From positions 1 to 32,252 of the forward strand of contig JAIYAZ010000039.1 in assembly GCA_027488755.1 (NCBI GenBank): a DNA stretch of 32,252 nt, read 5' to 3'. Below, piece after piece: positions 1-8,274 of this stretch. Origin of the DNA: Verrucomicrobiaceae bacterium. GTDB lineage: Bacteria; Verrucomicrobiota; Verrucomicrobiia; Chthoniobacterales; JAATET01. The position numbers were made by a program, and so were the translations under genes. Numbering within the stretch: position 1 is the stretch's first letter; each line of letters opens with the position of its first letter. The notes under the pieces were generated by a model. The model worked only from the letters and a program-made list of their open reading frames with translations. It had not been told where the DNA came from and did not search any database.

Positions 1-48
1 CCTCAAAATCCCGATGATTTGCTCTTCACTAAATCGACTTTTTTTCAT
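1..48 (-). CDS. IS3-family transposase OrfA, N-terminal fragment at window edge
   Basis: The first 16 codons of an IS3-type OrfA read leftward from an ATG at 48-46 and encode MKKSRFSEEQIIGILR. This matches the start of the OrfA at 31036 exactly. The rest lies outside the window, so nothing can be said about whether this copy is intact. Confidence 0.85.
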   Translation of the reverse strand, partial: MKKSRFSEEQIIGILR

Positions 49-118
49 GCTCGTTCTGCTTTCGTTCTAACCTGCAAAACTCCACTTTTGAACCGTCCTC
101 TTTTCCGGGGGCAGGCCA
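1..118 (-). mobile_element. IS3-family insertion sequence, left partial copy
   Basis: The reverse complement of these 118 bp is identical, base for base, to the first 118 bp of the complete insertion sequence at 30966-32252. It includes the terminal inverted repeat starting TGGCCTGCCCCCGG and the first 16 codons of orfA. The IS end abuts unique sequence at 119. The copy is cut by the window edge, so its other end and target duplication cannot be seen. It points leftward while the other copy points rightward, so the two are inverted around about 30.8 kb. Confidence 0.95.
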
Positions 119-134
119 ATATCTACGAGAAAAC

Positions 135-923
135 ATGAGACTTTTGCTACTATCCGATCTTCACGCTCGGGAAGATTGGTATGAATGGACATCCCGAGAA
201 CGGGTCGATTTGACCGCAATCTCTGGAGATCTGCTCGACGGGTCTAGCGAGGCAGGACTACTTCCGCAGATGGTGCGTTTAAAGAGGTGGGCAGATCGAT
301 TCTCCGGAATTCTGGCGCTCTCGAGTGGGAATCATCATAGGAATCTGGAGGATTGGTCCGTGGCGGGAGAGTTGATTAATCTCAACGATCGCAGTGAGGC
401 GATTTCCCTCCTCGCTACGCCGTTTTGGATGGACGCTCTCGAGCGACCAGATGTGGTCACTGATCGTCGTTCACAATTGCTCAAGACGCCGATGGGTTCC
501 CTCGTCGTCACCACGATTCCATTCTCTGCGGAGCTGAAAGGACCAATACTCTGCGGTGAACTTTGGGAAGCCGGTGCCCGTTTGCGAAAAGAGAGCGGCG
601 CACCTTGGCTTGTTCTTCACCATGAACCCCCGGCCGAAACCGCGGTTGGGGGCACCAATGGCGATCCTTCCGTGTTCTACAAAATCCGGGAATACCAACC
701 CGACTACCTACTCTCCGGGCAGCCCTATGAACCCAACGGAGCCTTCGCCGACACGATAGGCCGGACTTGGTGTTTCAACCCAGGGTTTCCGCCCTCTCGG
801 AAACTCTCGGAAGCGAAAATGCCCAACGATATCTTGCTGGACACGGTCGCGAGAACAGCCGTTTGGCATGCTTCTCAGTCTGTTGGGCGAGAACGCGTTA
901 AACAAACCCTTCCTCTCACATGA
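135..923 (+). CDS. Calcineurin-like metallophosphoesterase paralogue with degraded metal-binding motifs
   Basis: This is a 262-aa protein of the calcineurin-like phosphoesterase fold. Visible motifs are DLH (D8, H10), GD (G31, D32), GNHH (65-68) and HHEPP (162-166). In active family members the third block is GNHD and the last block is GHxH; here they read GNHH and SGQPYE (194-199), so an aspartate and two histidine ligands are missing. It is clearly related to the intact protein at 1106, sharing block order, the HEPP motif and overall length. I infer a diverged, possibly inactive partner or regulator of the second copy. The next short gene overlaps its stop by 4 nt (ATGA), which suggests one transcript. 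No strong Shine-Dalgarno sequence is visible. The gene starts only 16 bp from the IS end, so its native promoter may have been displaced. Confidence 0.8.
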   Translation: MRLLLLSDLHAREDWYEWTSRERVDLTAISGDLLDGSSEAGLLPQMVRLKRWADRFSGILALSSGNHHRNLEDWSVAGELINLNDRSEAISLLATPFWMDALERPDVVTDRRSQLLKTPMGSLVVTTIPFSAELKGPILCGELWEAGARLRKESGAPWLVLHHEPPAETAVGGTNGDPSVFYKIREYQPDYLLSGQPYEPNGAFADTIGRTWCFNPGFPPSRKLSEAKMPNDILLDTVARTAVWHASQSVGRERVKQTLPLT

Positions 924-1102
924 ATAACCAACTCGTGGCGGTCATTGGTGACGTTCATCACCGCATCGAACTCGCAATGAAGGGACTCGAACGCATCGTG
1001 GCGGAGTTGGGAAGTTCGATCGCGCAGCTCTTTTCGGTCGGTGACTTCATTCTTTACGACCCCCAGACCCGATCGACCGAGTGGATCGATGAACCATTTT
1101 AA
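920..1102 (+). pseudogene. Truncated metallophosphoesterase N-terminus (60 aa)
   Basis: The reading frame starts in a 4-nt overlap (ATGA) with the preceding gene and stops after 60 codons. It has the first two phosphoesterase motifs, GDVHH (10-14) and SVGDF (39-43), spaced as in the family. None of the later metal-binding blocks is present, so it looks like the N-terminal stub of a third phosphoesterase whose remainder was deleted. The next gene starts 3 nt after its stop. It may still serve to couple translation of its neighbours. The alternative is a genuine short peptide; I favour a remnant. Confidence 0.55.
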
Positions 1103-1105
1103 ACC

Positions 1106-1912
1106 ATGCGCCTACTCTTGACCTCCGACCTCCACCGAGACGGGAAGAAGCTACTCTGGCTGTTCGACCATGCCCCAGAACACGACGCTCTGCTAGTTGC
1201 CGGTGACCTTCTCGACATCTTTTCAAGTGTCGATTTTGCCGAACAACATTCGGGCGCTGTGCGGTGGAAGGAGGCCTTCCTAAGATCCAAGAAGTCGATG
1301 GCTTGGTGCAGCGGCAATCACGACTTTTTCCACGGAGAGGACGCTTTAGTCACGATCGCTTCTCCGCGGTGGATGCGGGAGCAAGCTTCAACCGATAGTT
1401 TCGTCACCGACGGCGAAAGCCGCCTGCTCGCGACGGCAAACGGCAAACTGGCAGTAACGACGATCCCTTGGCCGGTCTACGGGGTCGACCACGACATTGA
1501 GGGTCGTGTGATCAGCTACCCCGACTTGGTTGAAGACCTACTGGAGGCCGGACAACGCCTTCAGAAAGAAGAGGGCGTGCCCTGGATCGTGCTTAATCAT
1601 GAACCGCCTGGGAGGACACCGCTCTCGGCAACTCACAACGGCCCGGAGGCCGATTTTGCCCGACAGAGGATTTATGCCGCTCAACCGGACTTTTCCCTCC
1701 ACGGACACATTCACCAAGCTCCCTCCGCCGAAGGCGGATCGTGGATCTGGAAACTTGGGAAGACCATTTGCTTCAACGCCGGCCAGTCTGGCCTGGGCGA
1801 GCCCCTGCATTACATTGTCCTTGAATTGCGCGAAACCGGTGACTGGACAGCCATCTGGCATGGCAATGGCCAAACTTGCCAGGTTGAGAGCAAACGCTGG
1901 GAATCCCAGTAG
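1106..1912 (+). CDS. Calcineurin-like metallophosphoesterase (intact)
   Basis: This 268-aa protein carries the full set of calcineurin-type metal-binding blocks: DLH (D8, H10), GD (G33, D34), GNHD (70-73), NHEPP (164-168) and GHIH (200-203). These predict a binuclear metal centre that hydrolyses phosphomonoesters, phosphodiesters or nucleic acid; the substrate cannot be read from sequence. There is no signal peptide, so it is cytoplasmic. It follows the truncated phosphoesterase by 3 nt and forms a tandem set with the degraded paralogue at 135. A NERD-helicase gene lies downstream on the same strand, which makes a nucleic-acid role plausible, but that is inference from context. Confidence 0.88.
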   Translation: MRLLLTSDLHRDGKKLLWLFDHAPEHDALLVAGDLLDIFSSVDFAEQHSGAVRWKEAFLRSKKSMAWCSGNHDFFHGEDALVTIASPRWMREQASTDSFVTDGESRLLATANGKLAVTTIPWPVYGVDHDIEGRVISYPDLVEDLLEAGQRLQKEEGVPWIVLNHEPPGRTPLSATHNGPEADFARQRIYAAQPDFSLHGHIHQAPSAEGGSWIWKLGKTICFNAGQSGLGEPLHYIVLELRETGDWTAIWHGNGQTCQVESKRWESQ

Positions 1913-2186
1913 ATTCAATGCGCTGGACCCGGTCCGCCTACCTCACGATCCGGACCTCATACGCCGCCGCGTATCGCTTGCCATTCTTGGTGTCTGCTTT
2001 CACTCTTTTCCAACAAACCCGCCTATTTCCTAACCCGTTTTATCAGGGAACGGCAGAAAACTGCACTTCAGCTACGGATCCAACCATCGTTTTCACGCCC
2101 ATTTTTTTCGCGTTTGAGAGGCTGCCGTAGGGTACAAAAGCGGTCACATTCCCAATCAAGAGAGTTTCAGAAATCCTTCGCTCAAA
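1913..2186 (+). other. Intergenic region upstream of the NERD-helicase gene
   Basis: This stretch of 274 bp lies between the phosphoesterase and helicase genes. An open frame at 1918-2130 shows no recognisable domain and I do not consider it a gene. Composition becomes T-rich around 2095-2110. I see no convincing terminator hairpin, attC-like site or clear -35/-10 pair. It probably holds the helicase promoter. Confidence 0.4.
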
Positions 2187-3938
2187 ATGCCCGCGACCCT
2201 GATCTCCCTCCATCCACTTGACGATCCGAACAATCCGCCCAACGAAGCGGAACAGCGCGTCTGCGATCTCCTGATGGCGCTTGGTGACGGCTTCGTGATC
2301 CGATGGGGATTCTATTACTCGAACGAAACCGGCTCCGAGCAAGGGGAGGGAGATTTTTTGGTCCAAGGGCCGGATGGCAACGTTCTGCACATCGAGGTGA
2401 AGTCAGGACCGGTCAAGTTTAACCACAAGACGCATCGCTTCCTTACGGCTGACGGTGAGGATCCCCTCCGCCAGCGGGAGCGAGTCTGGTCGCACGTTGT
2501 GCGGACGCTGAAAACCCAAGGCTTGGAAATGGGACTAAGAGAGCCGTTCGTCAAACGCATGCTTGGGTTGCCCGATGTCACAATTTCGCCCGACGAGACG
2601 ACCTACGAGACGATGCCGCGTGAAGGCATCCTGGATTATGAGGATCTGAGCGCGATCAACGCTCGGTGGAAAGGGCTCTTTCGGCGTGTCGAATCTGACG
2701 CCGATCAGCTCCGCACGGTCTTCCTCGCCGTTTACGGCGCCGGTCTGAAGCCCGGCACAACAAGACACCTGCTCGACTTTATGGACCGGATGATCGAGCG
2801 GCAGACGTCGGCCTCCTACCCGGTATTGAACGCTCTTCAAGAGAACCGCCAATTCCTTTTTCAGGGCGGACCGGGGACGGGAAAAACTTGGCTCGCGATC
2901 GAACAGGCGAAGCGCTGGGTCGGCGAAGGACGTCGCGTGCTTTTCCTCACATACAATCTCAAGCTTGCGGATCTCATCGGTCACTTGGCCATGAAACTCC
3001 CAGCTCCGGGCATGATCGTCTTCTCGTACGAAGGCCTCGCGGAGTGGATCTATGGGCAGGCTGGCGAAACGATGACCTCTCCGCACCATGGTGATCGCGA
3101 CGCGTGCAATCGCTTCTTCAACGCCGAACTCCCACGGCGTCTTCTTTCCCTCGCGGACGCCCTTGAGGAGTCGCTGTGCTTTGATGGCCTGATAGTGGAT
3201 GAGGCACAAGACCACGATACCGTATTCGATCCCGAGGTTGGGGCTAACCAAGACTCCGTCGGGTGGTGGGAGATTTACCGGATGATCCTGCGCGAGAAGA
3301 GCGCCGGCCGGGTCGCAATCTTTTGCGACATCAACCAAAGACATTTCGCGCGTTCGCGGGAACGATTTAATCCGGAGCACCTCACACGCGCCTTCCCTCA
3401 TCTCGTGCGAGTGCGACTACGGCGCAGCGTCCGTTACACCCGGCACCTCAGGGATTTTTTCATCAAGTCGGGCTTACCCGAGGCGACCGAACTTCTTGCG
3501 GACACCACCGATGAGGGTCTGCCCGAGGGACTGCCTCCCGTCATTCTGCAGGCGGCAAGCCAGAAGGAGGAAAAGAGCGCCGTCGGGCGGATTCTTGCCG
3601 AATGGTGCAAGAACGGTCCCTGTCGACCGGAGGATGTTCTTCTTCTTTATCCGACAACGAAGGCGCGGCCGGTTTGGCTAGATAACGAAAAGGTAAACGG
3701 CGTTGCTATGGCCCGCCCGGGCACCCTGGGAGTCGCGACCTCGTCCGTCAATAAGGCGAAGGGTCTTGAGGCTCAAGCCGTGATCCTCGTTGGATTCCCG
3801 CCCGTGGAACAGCTCAAGGATCCGAGCGCTGCGCTTGGATCCGGCGCTACTTGGATCATGGGCGTGACCCGCGCTCGTTCCCTCTTGGCTGTCATTGAGC
3901 GGACCGACATCGAACCCGCCGATCTCCACACGTTCTAG
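2187..3938 (+). CDS. NERD nuclease-domain / UvrD-Rep-type helicase
   Basis: This 583-aa protein combines an N-terminal nuclease-like domain with a superfamily 1 helicase. The N-terminus (about 18-110) has the PD-(D/E)xK-like pattern of NERD domains: GEGDFLV with D56, then IEVKSG with E70 and K72. The Walker A motif GGPGTGKT is at 227-234 and the Walker B motif VDEAQD at 337-342. A motif III-like segment lies near 377-385. The C-terminal helicase motifs include TSSVNKAKGLEAQAV (518-532) and GVTRAR (559-564). Such proteins couple ATP-driven DNA unwinding to cleavage, and several nuclease-helicases act in phage defence. The gene is complete and stops 14 nt from the convergent ankyrin gene. Its proximity to phosphoesterases supports a nucleic-acid role, but a defence function is inference. 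Confidence 0.88.
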   Translation: MPATLISLHPLDDPNNPPNEAEQRVCDLLMALGDGFVIRWGFYYSNETGSEQGEGDFLVQGPDGNVLHIEVKSGPVKFNHKTHRFLTADGEDPLRQRERVWSHVVRTLKTQGLEMGLREPFVKRMLGLPDVTISPDETTYETMPREGILDYEDLSAINARWKGLFRRVESDADQLRTVFLAVYGAGLKPGTTRHLLDFMDRMIERQTSASYPVLNALQENRQFLFQGGPGTGKTWLAIEQAKRWVGEGRRVLFLTYNLKLADLIGHLAMKLPAPGMIVFSYEGLAEWIYGQAGETMTSPHHGDRDACNRFFNAELPRRLLSLADALEESLCFDGLIVDEAQDHDTVFDPEVGANQDSVGWWEIYRMILREKSAGRVAIFCDINQRHFARSRERFNPEHLTRAFPHLVRVRLRRSVRYTRHLRDFFIKSGLPEATELLADTTDEGLPEGLPPVILQAASQKEEKSAVGRILAEWCKNGPCRPEDVLLLYPTTKARPVWLDNEKVNGVAMARPGTLGVATSSVNKAKGLEAQAVILVGFPPVEQLKDPSAALGSGATWIMGVTRARSLLAVIERTDIEPADLHTF

Positions 3939-3952
3939 CCGTCGGGAACCAA

Positions 3953-5773
3953 TTAGGCCGCACGAACGATTTTGCCGCTGGCGCATTCTGACGCAAACGC
4001 TCGAATCTGTAAGGCCCACGCATGGCCGCTCGGGAGGGCACACCCGCTCTGCCCATTACGAATCTGGCGGTGGATCGCGCAAAGCCATCTCCGCATTAGG
4101 GGTGACTTCGTCAAAATGCCAATCTTGAGAAACCTTTCGCTTCCCGGGAGGTCGGCCGCGAGATCCCTCGCTTGAATGCACAGCCGCTCGACCGTTTGAG
4201 TCAGATTCACTCTCACGCCTTGAAAGTCTGCCGCTGTTAGGAACTCCTCCCTCGAGATTTCCTCAACCCGGTCGGCAATCCGATCAAGGTCGGCGCCGAT
4301 GGCCCGCAGCAACACAGGAGCGGACATGGGGAGTCCGGTGTCAAAAAGAACCGCGAGATGCAAACATCCGGGTGCCCCAAGAGCCTCCTCCCGCACGCTT
4401 TGGCCCTTCCTCCATCGCCCGTTTGGAACTGCGCGCTTCAAGGCAGAGTGGCCGATCGCCGCCAGGTCCGCCAACTGAAAAATCGACTCCTTGGGAAGAA
4501 GATTGCGATCATCGGAAACTGGGAGTTGCCGGAGGATAGGCGGAGTGGAAACCCCGAACGCCTCCCAAGTTCGGTTGATGCGTTGCCGCATTCGTTCGCG
4601 CGCGACCGTTGATTTCGGAATTTCCCACGAAAAAACCATGCGCCGCAGACTGACAAGTCGCTCAAACTCAGGCGCCGCAGAGCGCGACGGCGGCAAAGCT
4701 GCAGCCTTGAGGATCCTGCGAAGCAACCCCTCAAGCATACCCCATCCCGTGCCAGGCTTCCCGCGCGATTCCGCCGCCATGGCGGCAAATATCTTCGGAT
4801 CACCGGTAGACAACGCCGCATGCGCAGGAGTCGACAAGGAAAGCGAGGCAAGGCAGCCGTTGCCGACGCGTTTGACCTCCACCGACTCGAGCACCAGGCC
4901 GTCGAGTTCGTCGCTCTCATCCCGCAGTAGGCGCTCCATCCAAGGGACGTCACCTATTTTGGCGACCTGGTGAAGAAGAACCCGTTGATACGCCCGGCGC
5001 GCGGTCACCGCCTTCCATGTGTCTTCCGCCAATTCGCTGGTGGCCAACTGCTCCAACGATGCCAGCAAGAGCTGCTTGAACTTCTCCCAACATGAATCAG
5101 GGTCGAAAGCAGCCCCAAAGCACTCTTCAAATTCATTGCCGGCGCTGTTATGCAGCTTCTCGGCCTGGACGCCAAGCCTCTCTTCGGCGCGCACGAGAAT
5201 CTGCGAAAGAAACGGATTGGAGTGTGTGCGGACCGCGGCCAAAGCCGCGCCGAGAAATTGCTGAGCCCCATCCGGATCGGCGGCGTGAAAACTTTCAAAC
5301 GCTGCGAGGAATTCCCTTTCGGCCGCTGCGGGCAGACGGCGTCGGATTGCCCCCATTTCCTTTAGAAAGGAGATCATTGCCCCGTCGCCCCGCCGCTCGG
5401 CCACATCAAGGGCCGTCCCGGCGGCGGGTGTCGCGAAGTTGACCGGCACGCCCGAGATAACCAAGCGAGCGACTTCCTCACGATCTCCGGACGCCGCCGC
5501 TTGAAGAATCGGACGAAAGTCACGGGCTCCGTTGTTTTGAAGCGCCCTGGCCATCGTGAGAAGGAGGTCCTGTTCCTGCGTTCCCTCAACGGCGCACTCC
5601 AGGCTTTCGAGGACGAGGGTATAGGCCGTCAGACCGTGAGTGGAGAGTTGGTCGACCCAGCGCACGGCGGTGAGCGTGTCTCGAAAAAGAGCGCCGTCGC
5701 GATCCATAACAGCGCTGGTCATTAGGTCAGAGATGGTCGGAGATTGGGCGGCCGGAGTTCCAAAGAGGTTCAT
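3953..5773 (-). CDS. Ankyrin-repeat protein of unknown function
   Basis: This is a large, mostly helical cytoplasmic protein of 606 aa. Residues about 83-142 form one to two ankyrin-like repeats (ILQAAASGDREEVARLVISG, then TALDVAERRGD and FLKEMGA), which normally mediate protein-protein contacts. The rest has no domain I recognise and no signal peptide. I chose the ATG at 5773 because the in-frame extension up to 5956 reads through glycine-rich low-complexity sequence made by a C-rich hairpin. It is convergent with the NERD-helicase gene with a 14-nt gap, so it has its own promoter. It could be an accessory or substrate-sensing partner of the neighbouring nuclease-helicase, but nothing in the sequence proves this. 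Confidence 0.75.
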   Translation of the reverse strand: MNLFGTPAAQSPTISDLMTSAVMDRDGALFRDTLTAVRWVDQLSTHGLTAYTLVLESLECAVEGTQEQDLLLTMARALQNNGARDFRPILQAAASGDREEVARLVISGVPVNFATPAAGTALDVAERRGDGAMISFLKEMGAIRRRLPAAAEREFLAAFESFHAADPDGAQQFLGAALAAVRTHSNPFLSQILVRAEERLGVQAEKLHNSAGNEFEECFGAAFDPDSCWEKFKQLLLASLEQLATSELAEDTWKAVTARRAYQRVLLHQVAKIGDVPWMERLLRDESDELDGLVLESVEVKRVGNGCLASLSLSTPAHAALSTGDPKIFAAMAAESRGKPGTGWGMLEGLLRRILKAAALPPSRSAAPEFERLVSLRRMVFSWEIPKSTVARERMRQRINRTWEAFGVSTPPILRQLPVSDDRNLLPKESIFQLADLAAIGHSALKRAVPNGRWRKGQSVREEALGAPGCLHLAVLFDTGLPMSAPVLLRAIGADLDRIADRVEEISREEFLTAADFQGVRVNLTQTVERLCIQARDLAADLPGSERFLKIGILTKSPLMRRWLCAIHRQIRNGQSGCALPSGHAWALQIRAFASECASGKIVRAA

Positions 5774-5894
5774 ACCAAGCCAATAGTCGACTCTTGGCTC
5801 CCGGCGCCAAATTCCCGCGAGAAAGATCGCCCCACCAAACTTGGGACCGGTTACTCGCGATTGAAATCCTGGAAAAGAAACCGACTCCCCTCCC

Positions 5895-5932
5895 CCGCCC
5901 CAAGTAAGAAAGGCGGCAGAGCAGAGGGGCGG
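5895..5932. repeat. GC-rich hairpin element (dispersed family, copy E1)
   Basis: CCGCCCC at 5895-5901 pairs perfectly with GGGGCGG at 5926-5932 around a purine-rich loop. The preceding run of C and the CCCCGCCCCA core resemble elements at 18753 and 20672. It sits between the ankyrin gene and the leftward pair of small genes, at a module boundary. It has no following T-run, so it is not a typical intrinsic terminator. Confidence 0.45.
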
Positions 5933-5939
5933 ACCACTC

Positions 5940-6263
5940 TCAAAAAAACGTTCCACTGCCGGCTGCCGCGAAAACGTAACGTCGGCGGTCGGCCTGGGTT
6001 TTCGGCGCCGCCCCCGGCGGCGGAACGGACGGGGGCCGCTCCGCAGAGGGCGGGGCAGGTTCCTCAGACGACCGGAGCGGCGACAAACGAAACGGAATCA
6101 ACGCGCCAGATCCCGGGGGGAAGAACGGTTCCTTGGCTCGCTCCTCCGGAGTGCGGGGATTTCGATTAATAGTAGCTTTGCCCATTGGGAATTTAGTTGG
6201 GAGCTCTCGCTCGGGGTTTCGGAAGAAAGTTACGCCGTCCGAAATGCGCTTCCCTTGGATCAT
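5940..6263 (-). CDS. Hypothetical proline-rich protein, coupled to upstream gene
   Basis: This is a 107-aa open frame whose ATG at 6263 overlaps the stop of the upstream gene in an ATGA arrangement, typical of translational coupling. The N-terminal half is basic and fairly ordinary (VTFFRNP, ATINRNPRTPEERAKEPF). The second half is low-complexity Pro/Ala-rich, and the frame ends just before the GC-rich hairpin at 5895-5932. I recognise no family. The overlap argues that it is real, while the low-complexity tail argues for caution: the native stop may have been earlier, or the frame may run through non-coding repeat sequence. Confidence 0.4.
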   Translation of the reverse strand: MIQGKRISDGVTFFRNPERELPTKFPMGKATINRNPRTPEERAKEPFFPPGSGALIPFRLSPLRSSEEPAPPSAERPPSVPPPGAAPKTQADRRRYVFAAAGSGTFF

Positions 6264-6730
6264 TGCGCTTCGGGCGGGAGCTTAGGGGGATTACGCGGCG
6301 CCGGAATGAAGGTGACCGAATAGGTGCGCGAAGGGGATGGGTCGGCCTCGCTCACCTTTATACCGGCGGCACCAAGGTTCGCTTCAATGGCGCGTCCGGC
6401 CAACTCCAGGGGGTGCACCGGGGCGAGTGATTCTTCAGGCGAAACACTCTCGGTCGCCGCCTTCTTGGCATGATCAAAGAATCCCCGCTCGCGTAACGCC
6501 CGGATGGTCGCCTCCTTGAATTCTTCATAGGTCTGCCCGAGTTTTAGTCCGGTCACAATCGCTTTGGGCGATTGCCCGGCTGCCGGCAGGATGAAGCTCC
6601 GCGGTGGTCCCTCCTTGGCTCCCCAATCATCGAATCGTTGGCGGCGCTTCTCCGGCGTAAGCTTCGCGGTCGCGTCGGTGGGGCCTTTGTTTTCCGGGGC
6701 GGGCTGCGGAGTCGATTCGCTGGCATTCAT
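6260..6730 (-). CDS. Hypothetical protein (156 aa)
   Basis: This 156-aa protein is of unknown function. I chose the ATG at 6730, preceded by a GGCGGAG-like purine stretch, over a TTG 36 nt upstream. Residues 1-30 are low-complexity and charged. The middle (about 30-80) has the look of a small folded helical domain with TYEEFKEATIRALRERGFFDHAKK. The end is proline-rich. It is the first gene of a leftward pair (ATGA overlap with the next) and is divergent from the recombinase at 6838, with which it shares a 107-bp promoter region. It might be an accessory protein of that recombinase module, but only by position. Confidence 0.5.
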   Translation of the reverse strand: MNASESTPQPAPENKGPTDATAKLTPEKRRQRFDDWGAKEGPPRSFILPAAGQSPKAIVTGLKLGQTYEEFKEATIRALRERGFFDHAKKAATESVSPEESLAPVHPLELAGRAIEANLGAAGIKVSEADPSPSRTYSVTFIPAPRNPPKLPPEAQ

Positions 6731-6837
6731 CGCCGTCGATTCTCCGCCCGACCGCTCCCTCCGCAATCGCGGGGCGGGTCATAAGCGAGGAGCGTTCCCT
6801 CTCGCCGAATGGATTTTAGGCGCGGGTATCTCCACGC

Positions 6838-7431
6838 ATGAACTGCGGAGCCCGTCCCTTTGAGCACAACGAAAAGCAACTCATCCTCGCCCAACTCACC
6901 GGGGATTACCGGTGGCGCGACCGCGCGCTCGTGCAGGTTGGGGTGTATACCGGGCTGAGGGTGAGTTCGCTCCTCGCGCTCCGGGTCGGCGACGTTTTCG
7001 ACGGGAAACGGTTCCTCCCGCGGCTCCGGGTCGCTCGCCGGAACCTGAAAGGCAAGCACGCCGGCCTCGACATTCCGCTGCATCCCGTCGCCAAAATCGC
7101 CCTTGGCAGGTGGCTATCCGAGCGTCGCGCGCGCGGCGAACGACTCCGACCGACAGCGCTGCTTTTTCCTTCCCGCCAGGGGAGATCCCAGCCGATCTCG
7201 CGCCGCCGCGCCCGCGAAATCATCCAGAGTGTGACCAATCGTGCGGGGCTGCCGCCGGGGATTTCTACGCAAAGTTGGCGGAAAACGTTCGCCGGGAAAC
7301 TCTATGACGCGACCGGACACAACATCCTCCTCGTGTCCCGCGCCCTCAATCACCGTCAGGTTTCGACGTCGATCACTTACCTGCGGTTCAAGCTCGACGA
7401 GAAGGCCCACGCAGCGATTCTCTCGCTCTAG
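6838..7431 (+). CDS. Single-domain tyrosine recombinase, box-II His replaced by Gln
   Basis: This 197-aa protein consists only of the catalytic domain of tyrosine recombinases, lacking the usual N-terminal core-binding domain, as in FimB/FimE-type enzymes. Catalytic positions visible are R41 (TGLRVSS), K71 or K73 (NLKGKHAG), R148 (QSWRK), H172 (LNHRQ) and the nucleophile Y181 (YLRF). The box-II histidine is replaced by Q145, whereas the paralogue at 20979 has H145. The start is supported by comparison: the upstream GGTATCTCC sequences of the two copies differ by one base in length, so homology to code begins at MNCGARPF. The stop directly abuts the SRAP start, so it is probably co-transcribed with it. 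Its target sites are unknown; GC-rich hairpins nearby are candidates. Confidence 0.88.
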   Translation: MNCGARPFEHNEKQLILAQLTGDYRWRDRALVQVGVYTGLRVSSLLALRVGDVFDGKRFLPRLRVARRNLKGKHAGLDIPLHPVAKIALGRWLSERRARGERLRPTALLFPSRQGRSQPISRRRAREIIQSVTNRAGLPPGISTQSWRKTFAGKLYDATGHNILLVSRALNHRQVSTSITYLRFKLDEKAHAAILSL

Positions 7432-8154
7432 ATGTGCGGGCGCATGGTCAACAAGCTCACGGGCGAGACGCAGGTAAGCTTTTTCGACGTCAACGAAGCC
7501 AAGGTAACCTTTCGTCCCAAGCGTCCGAGCTTCAACATTGCCCCCACCGCGACGATTGGAATTGTGAGAGAACATCCCGCGGGCGAGCGCGAAATTCGGC
7601 CCGCGGTTTGGGATCTGCGCCCGCCATGGGTCAAACCAGGCGAACGCCGTCCTCCCCTTCACAACGCCCGCGGAGAAACCGTGCATTCGCTGCGGTCGTT
7701 TCGCGACGCCTTTCGCGAGCGCCGTTGTCTCATTCCCGCTTCGGGCTATTACGAGTGGCGACGCAGCGACAAGCAGCCCTTCTACTTTTCGCGCCGGGAT
7801 GAACATCCCCTCGCCTTCGCCGGAATCTACGAGGTGAGCGCCGCGGGGGAGCTTTTCTGCTCTATCATCACGACGACCCCGAATGCCGAAGCTGCCGCCA
7901 TTCACGACCGAATGCCGGTGATCCTCCGCCGGGAGTATTGGGCGCGGTGGTTTGAGCCTCGCGAACTCACCGAAGAGGAGCGCTTGGCTATGCTTGTTCC
8001 CGCGCCTGCAGATACCCTCAGCGCATGGCCCGTGACCCGAGAAGTCGGCGCCGTTCGGAATGATAATCCCGGACTGATTCTTCCGGCAGAACCACCGCCA
8101 CTGAAAATGGCGCCGTCGGAAACCCCGAGCCTCTTCGATTTGGATTCGATCTAG
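7432..8154 (+). CDS. SRAP (YedK/HMCES-like) abasic-site shielding protein
   Basis: This is a 240-aa SRAP-domain protein. Established family biology is covalent capture of abasic sites in single-stranded DNA through the N-terminal cysteine (C2 after Met removal). The key residues are visible: MCGR at 1-4, N78 in LHNARGET, E108 in GYYEW and H158 in AIHDRMPVIL. Length is normal for bacterial YedK-like proteins. It begins immediately after the recombinase stop and lies 129 bp before lexA. SRAP genes are often linked to SOS and translesion genes, and here it precedes lexA-imuA-imuB-dnaE2, so a damage-response role fits. No separate SOS box is visible in front of it. Confidence 0.93.
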   Translation: MCGRMVNKLTGETQVSFFDVNEAKVTFRPKRPSFNIAPTATIGIVREHPAGEREIRPAVWDLRPPWVKPGERRPPLHNARGETVHSLRSFRDAFRERRCLIPASGYYEWRRSDKQPFYFSRRDEHPLAFAGIYEVSAAGELFCSIITTTPNAEAAAIHDRMPVILRREYWARWFEPRELTEEERLAMLVPAPADTLSAWPVTREVGAVRNDNPGLILPAEPPPLKMAPSETPSLFDLDSI

Positions 8155-8176
8155 GTTTTCCAGAGCTTTGGCATTC

Positions 8177-8199
8177 CCCCGCCAATGTCCAAGGCGGGG
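8177..8199. terminator. GC-rich hairpin downstream of the SRAP gene
   Basis: CCCCGCC (8177-8183) pairs with GGCGGGG (8193-8199) around a 9-nt loop, 22 bp after the SRAP stop. It could end SRAP transcription, although it lacks a T-run. It could also belong to the dispersed GC-rich hairpins seen at 5895, 18755 and 20676. Confidence 0.35.
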
Positions 8200-8274
8200 T
8201 GGCAGGATTGCAGGGTGATCTTCCGAGGAAATCCCCTCACCCGAACCCGAGTCCCGCTTGCCTGGCGGAGAACT

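Noticed and set aside
1918-2130. Open frame of 70 codons between the phosphoesterase and helicase genes
   Set aside because: It has no recognisable domain, no ribosome-binding site and mixed composition; it looks like intergenic sequence open by chance.
2535-3401. Long antisense frame inside the NERD-helicase gene
   Set aside because: It is a shadow of a strongly supported coding sequence with all helicase motifs on the other strand.
5774-5956. N-terminal extension of the ankyrin protein
   Set aside because: The extension is Gly-rich read-through of the C-rich hairpin region; the ATG at 5773 is a better start.
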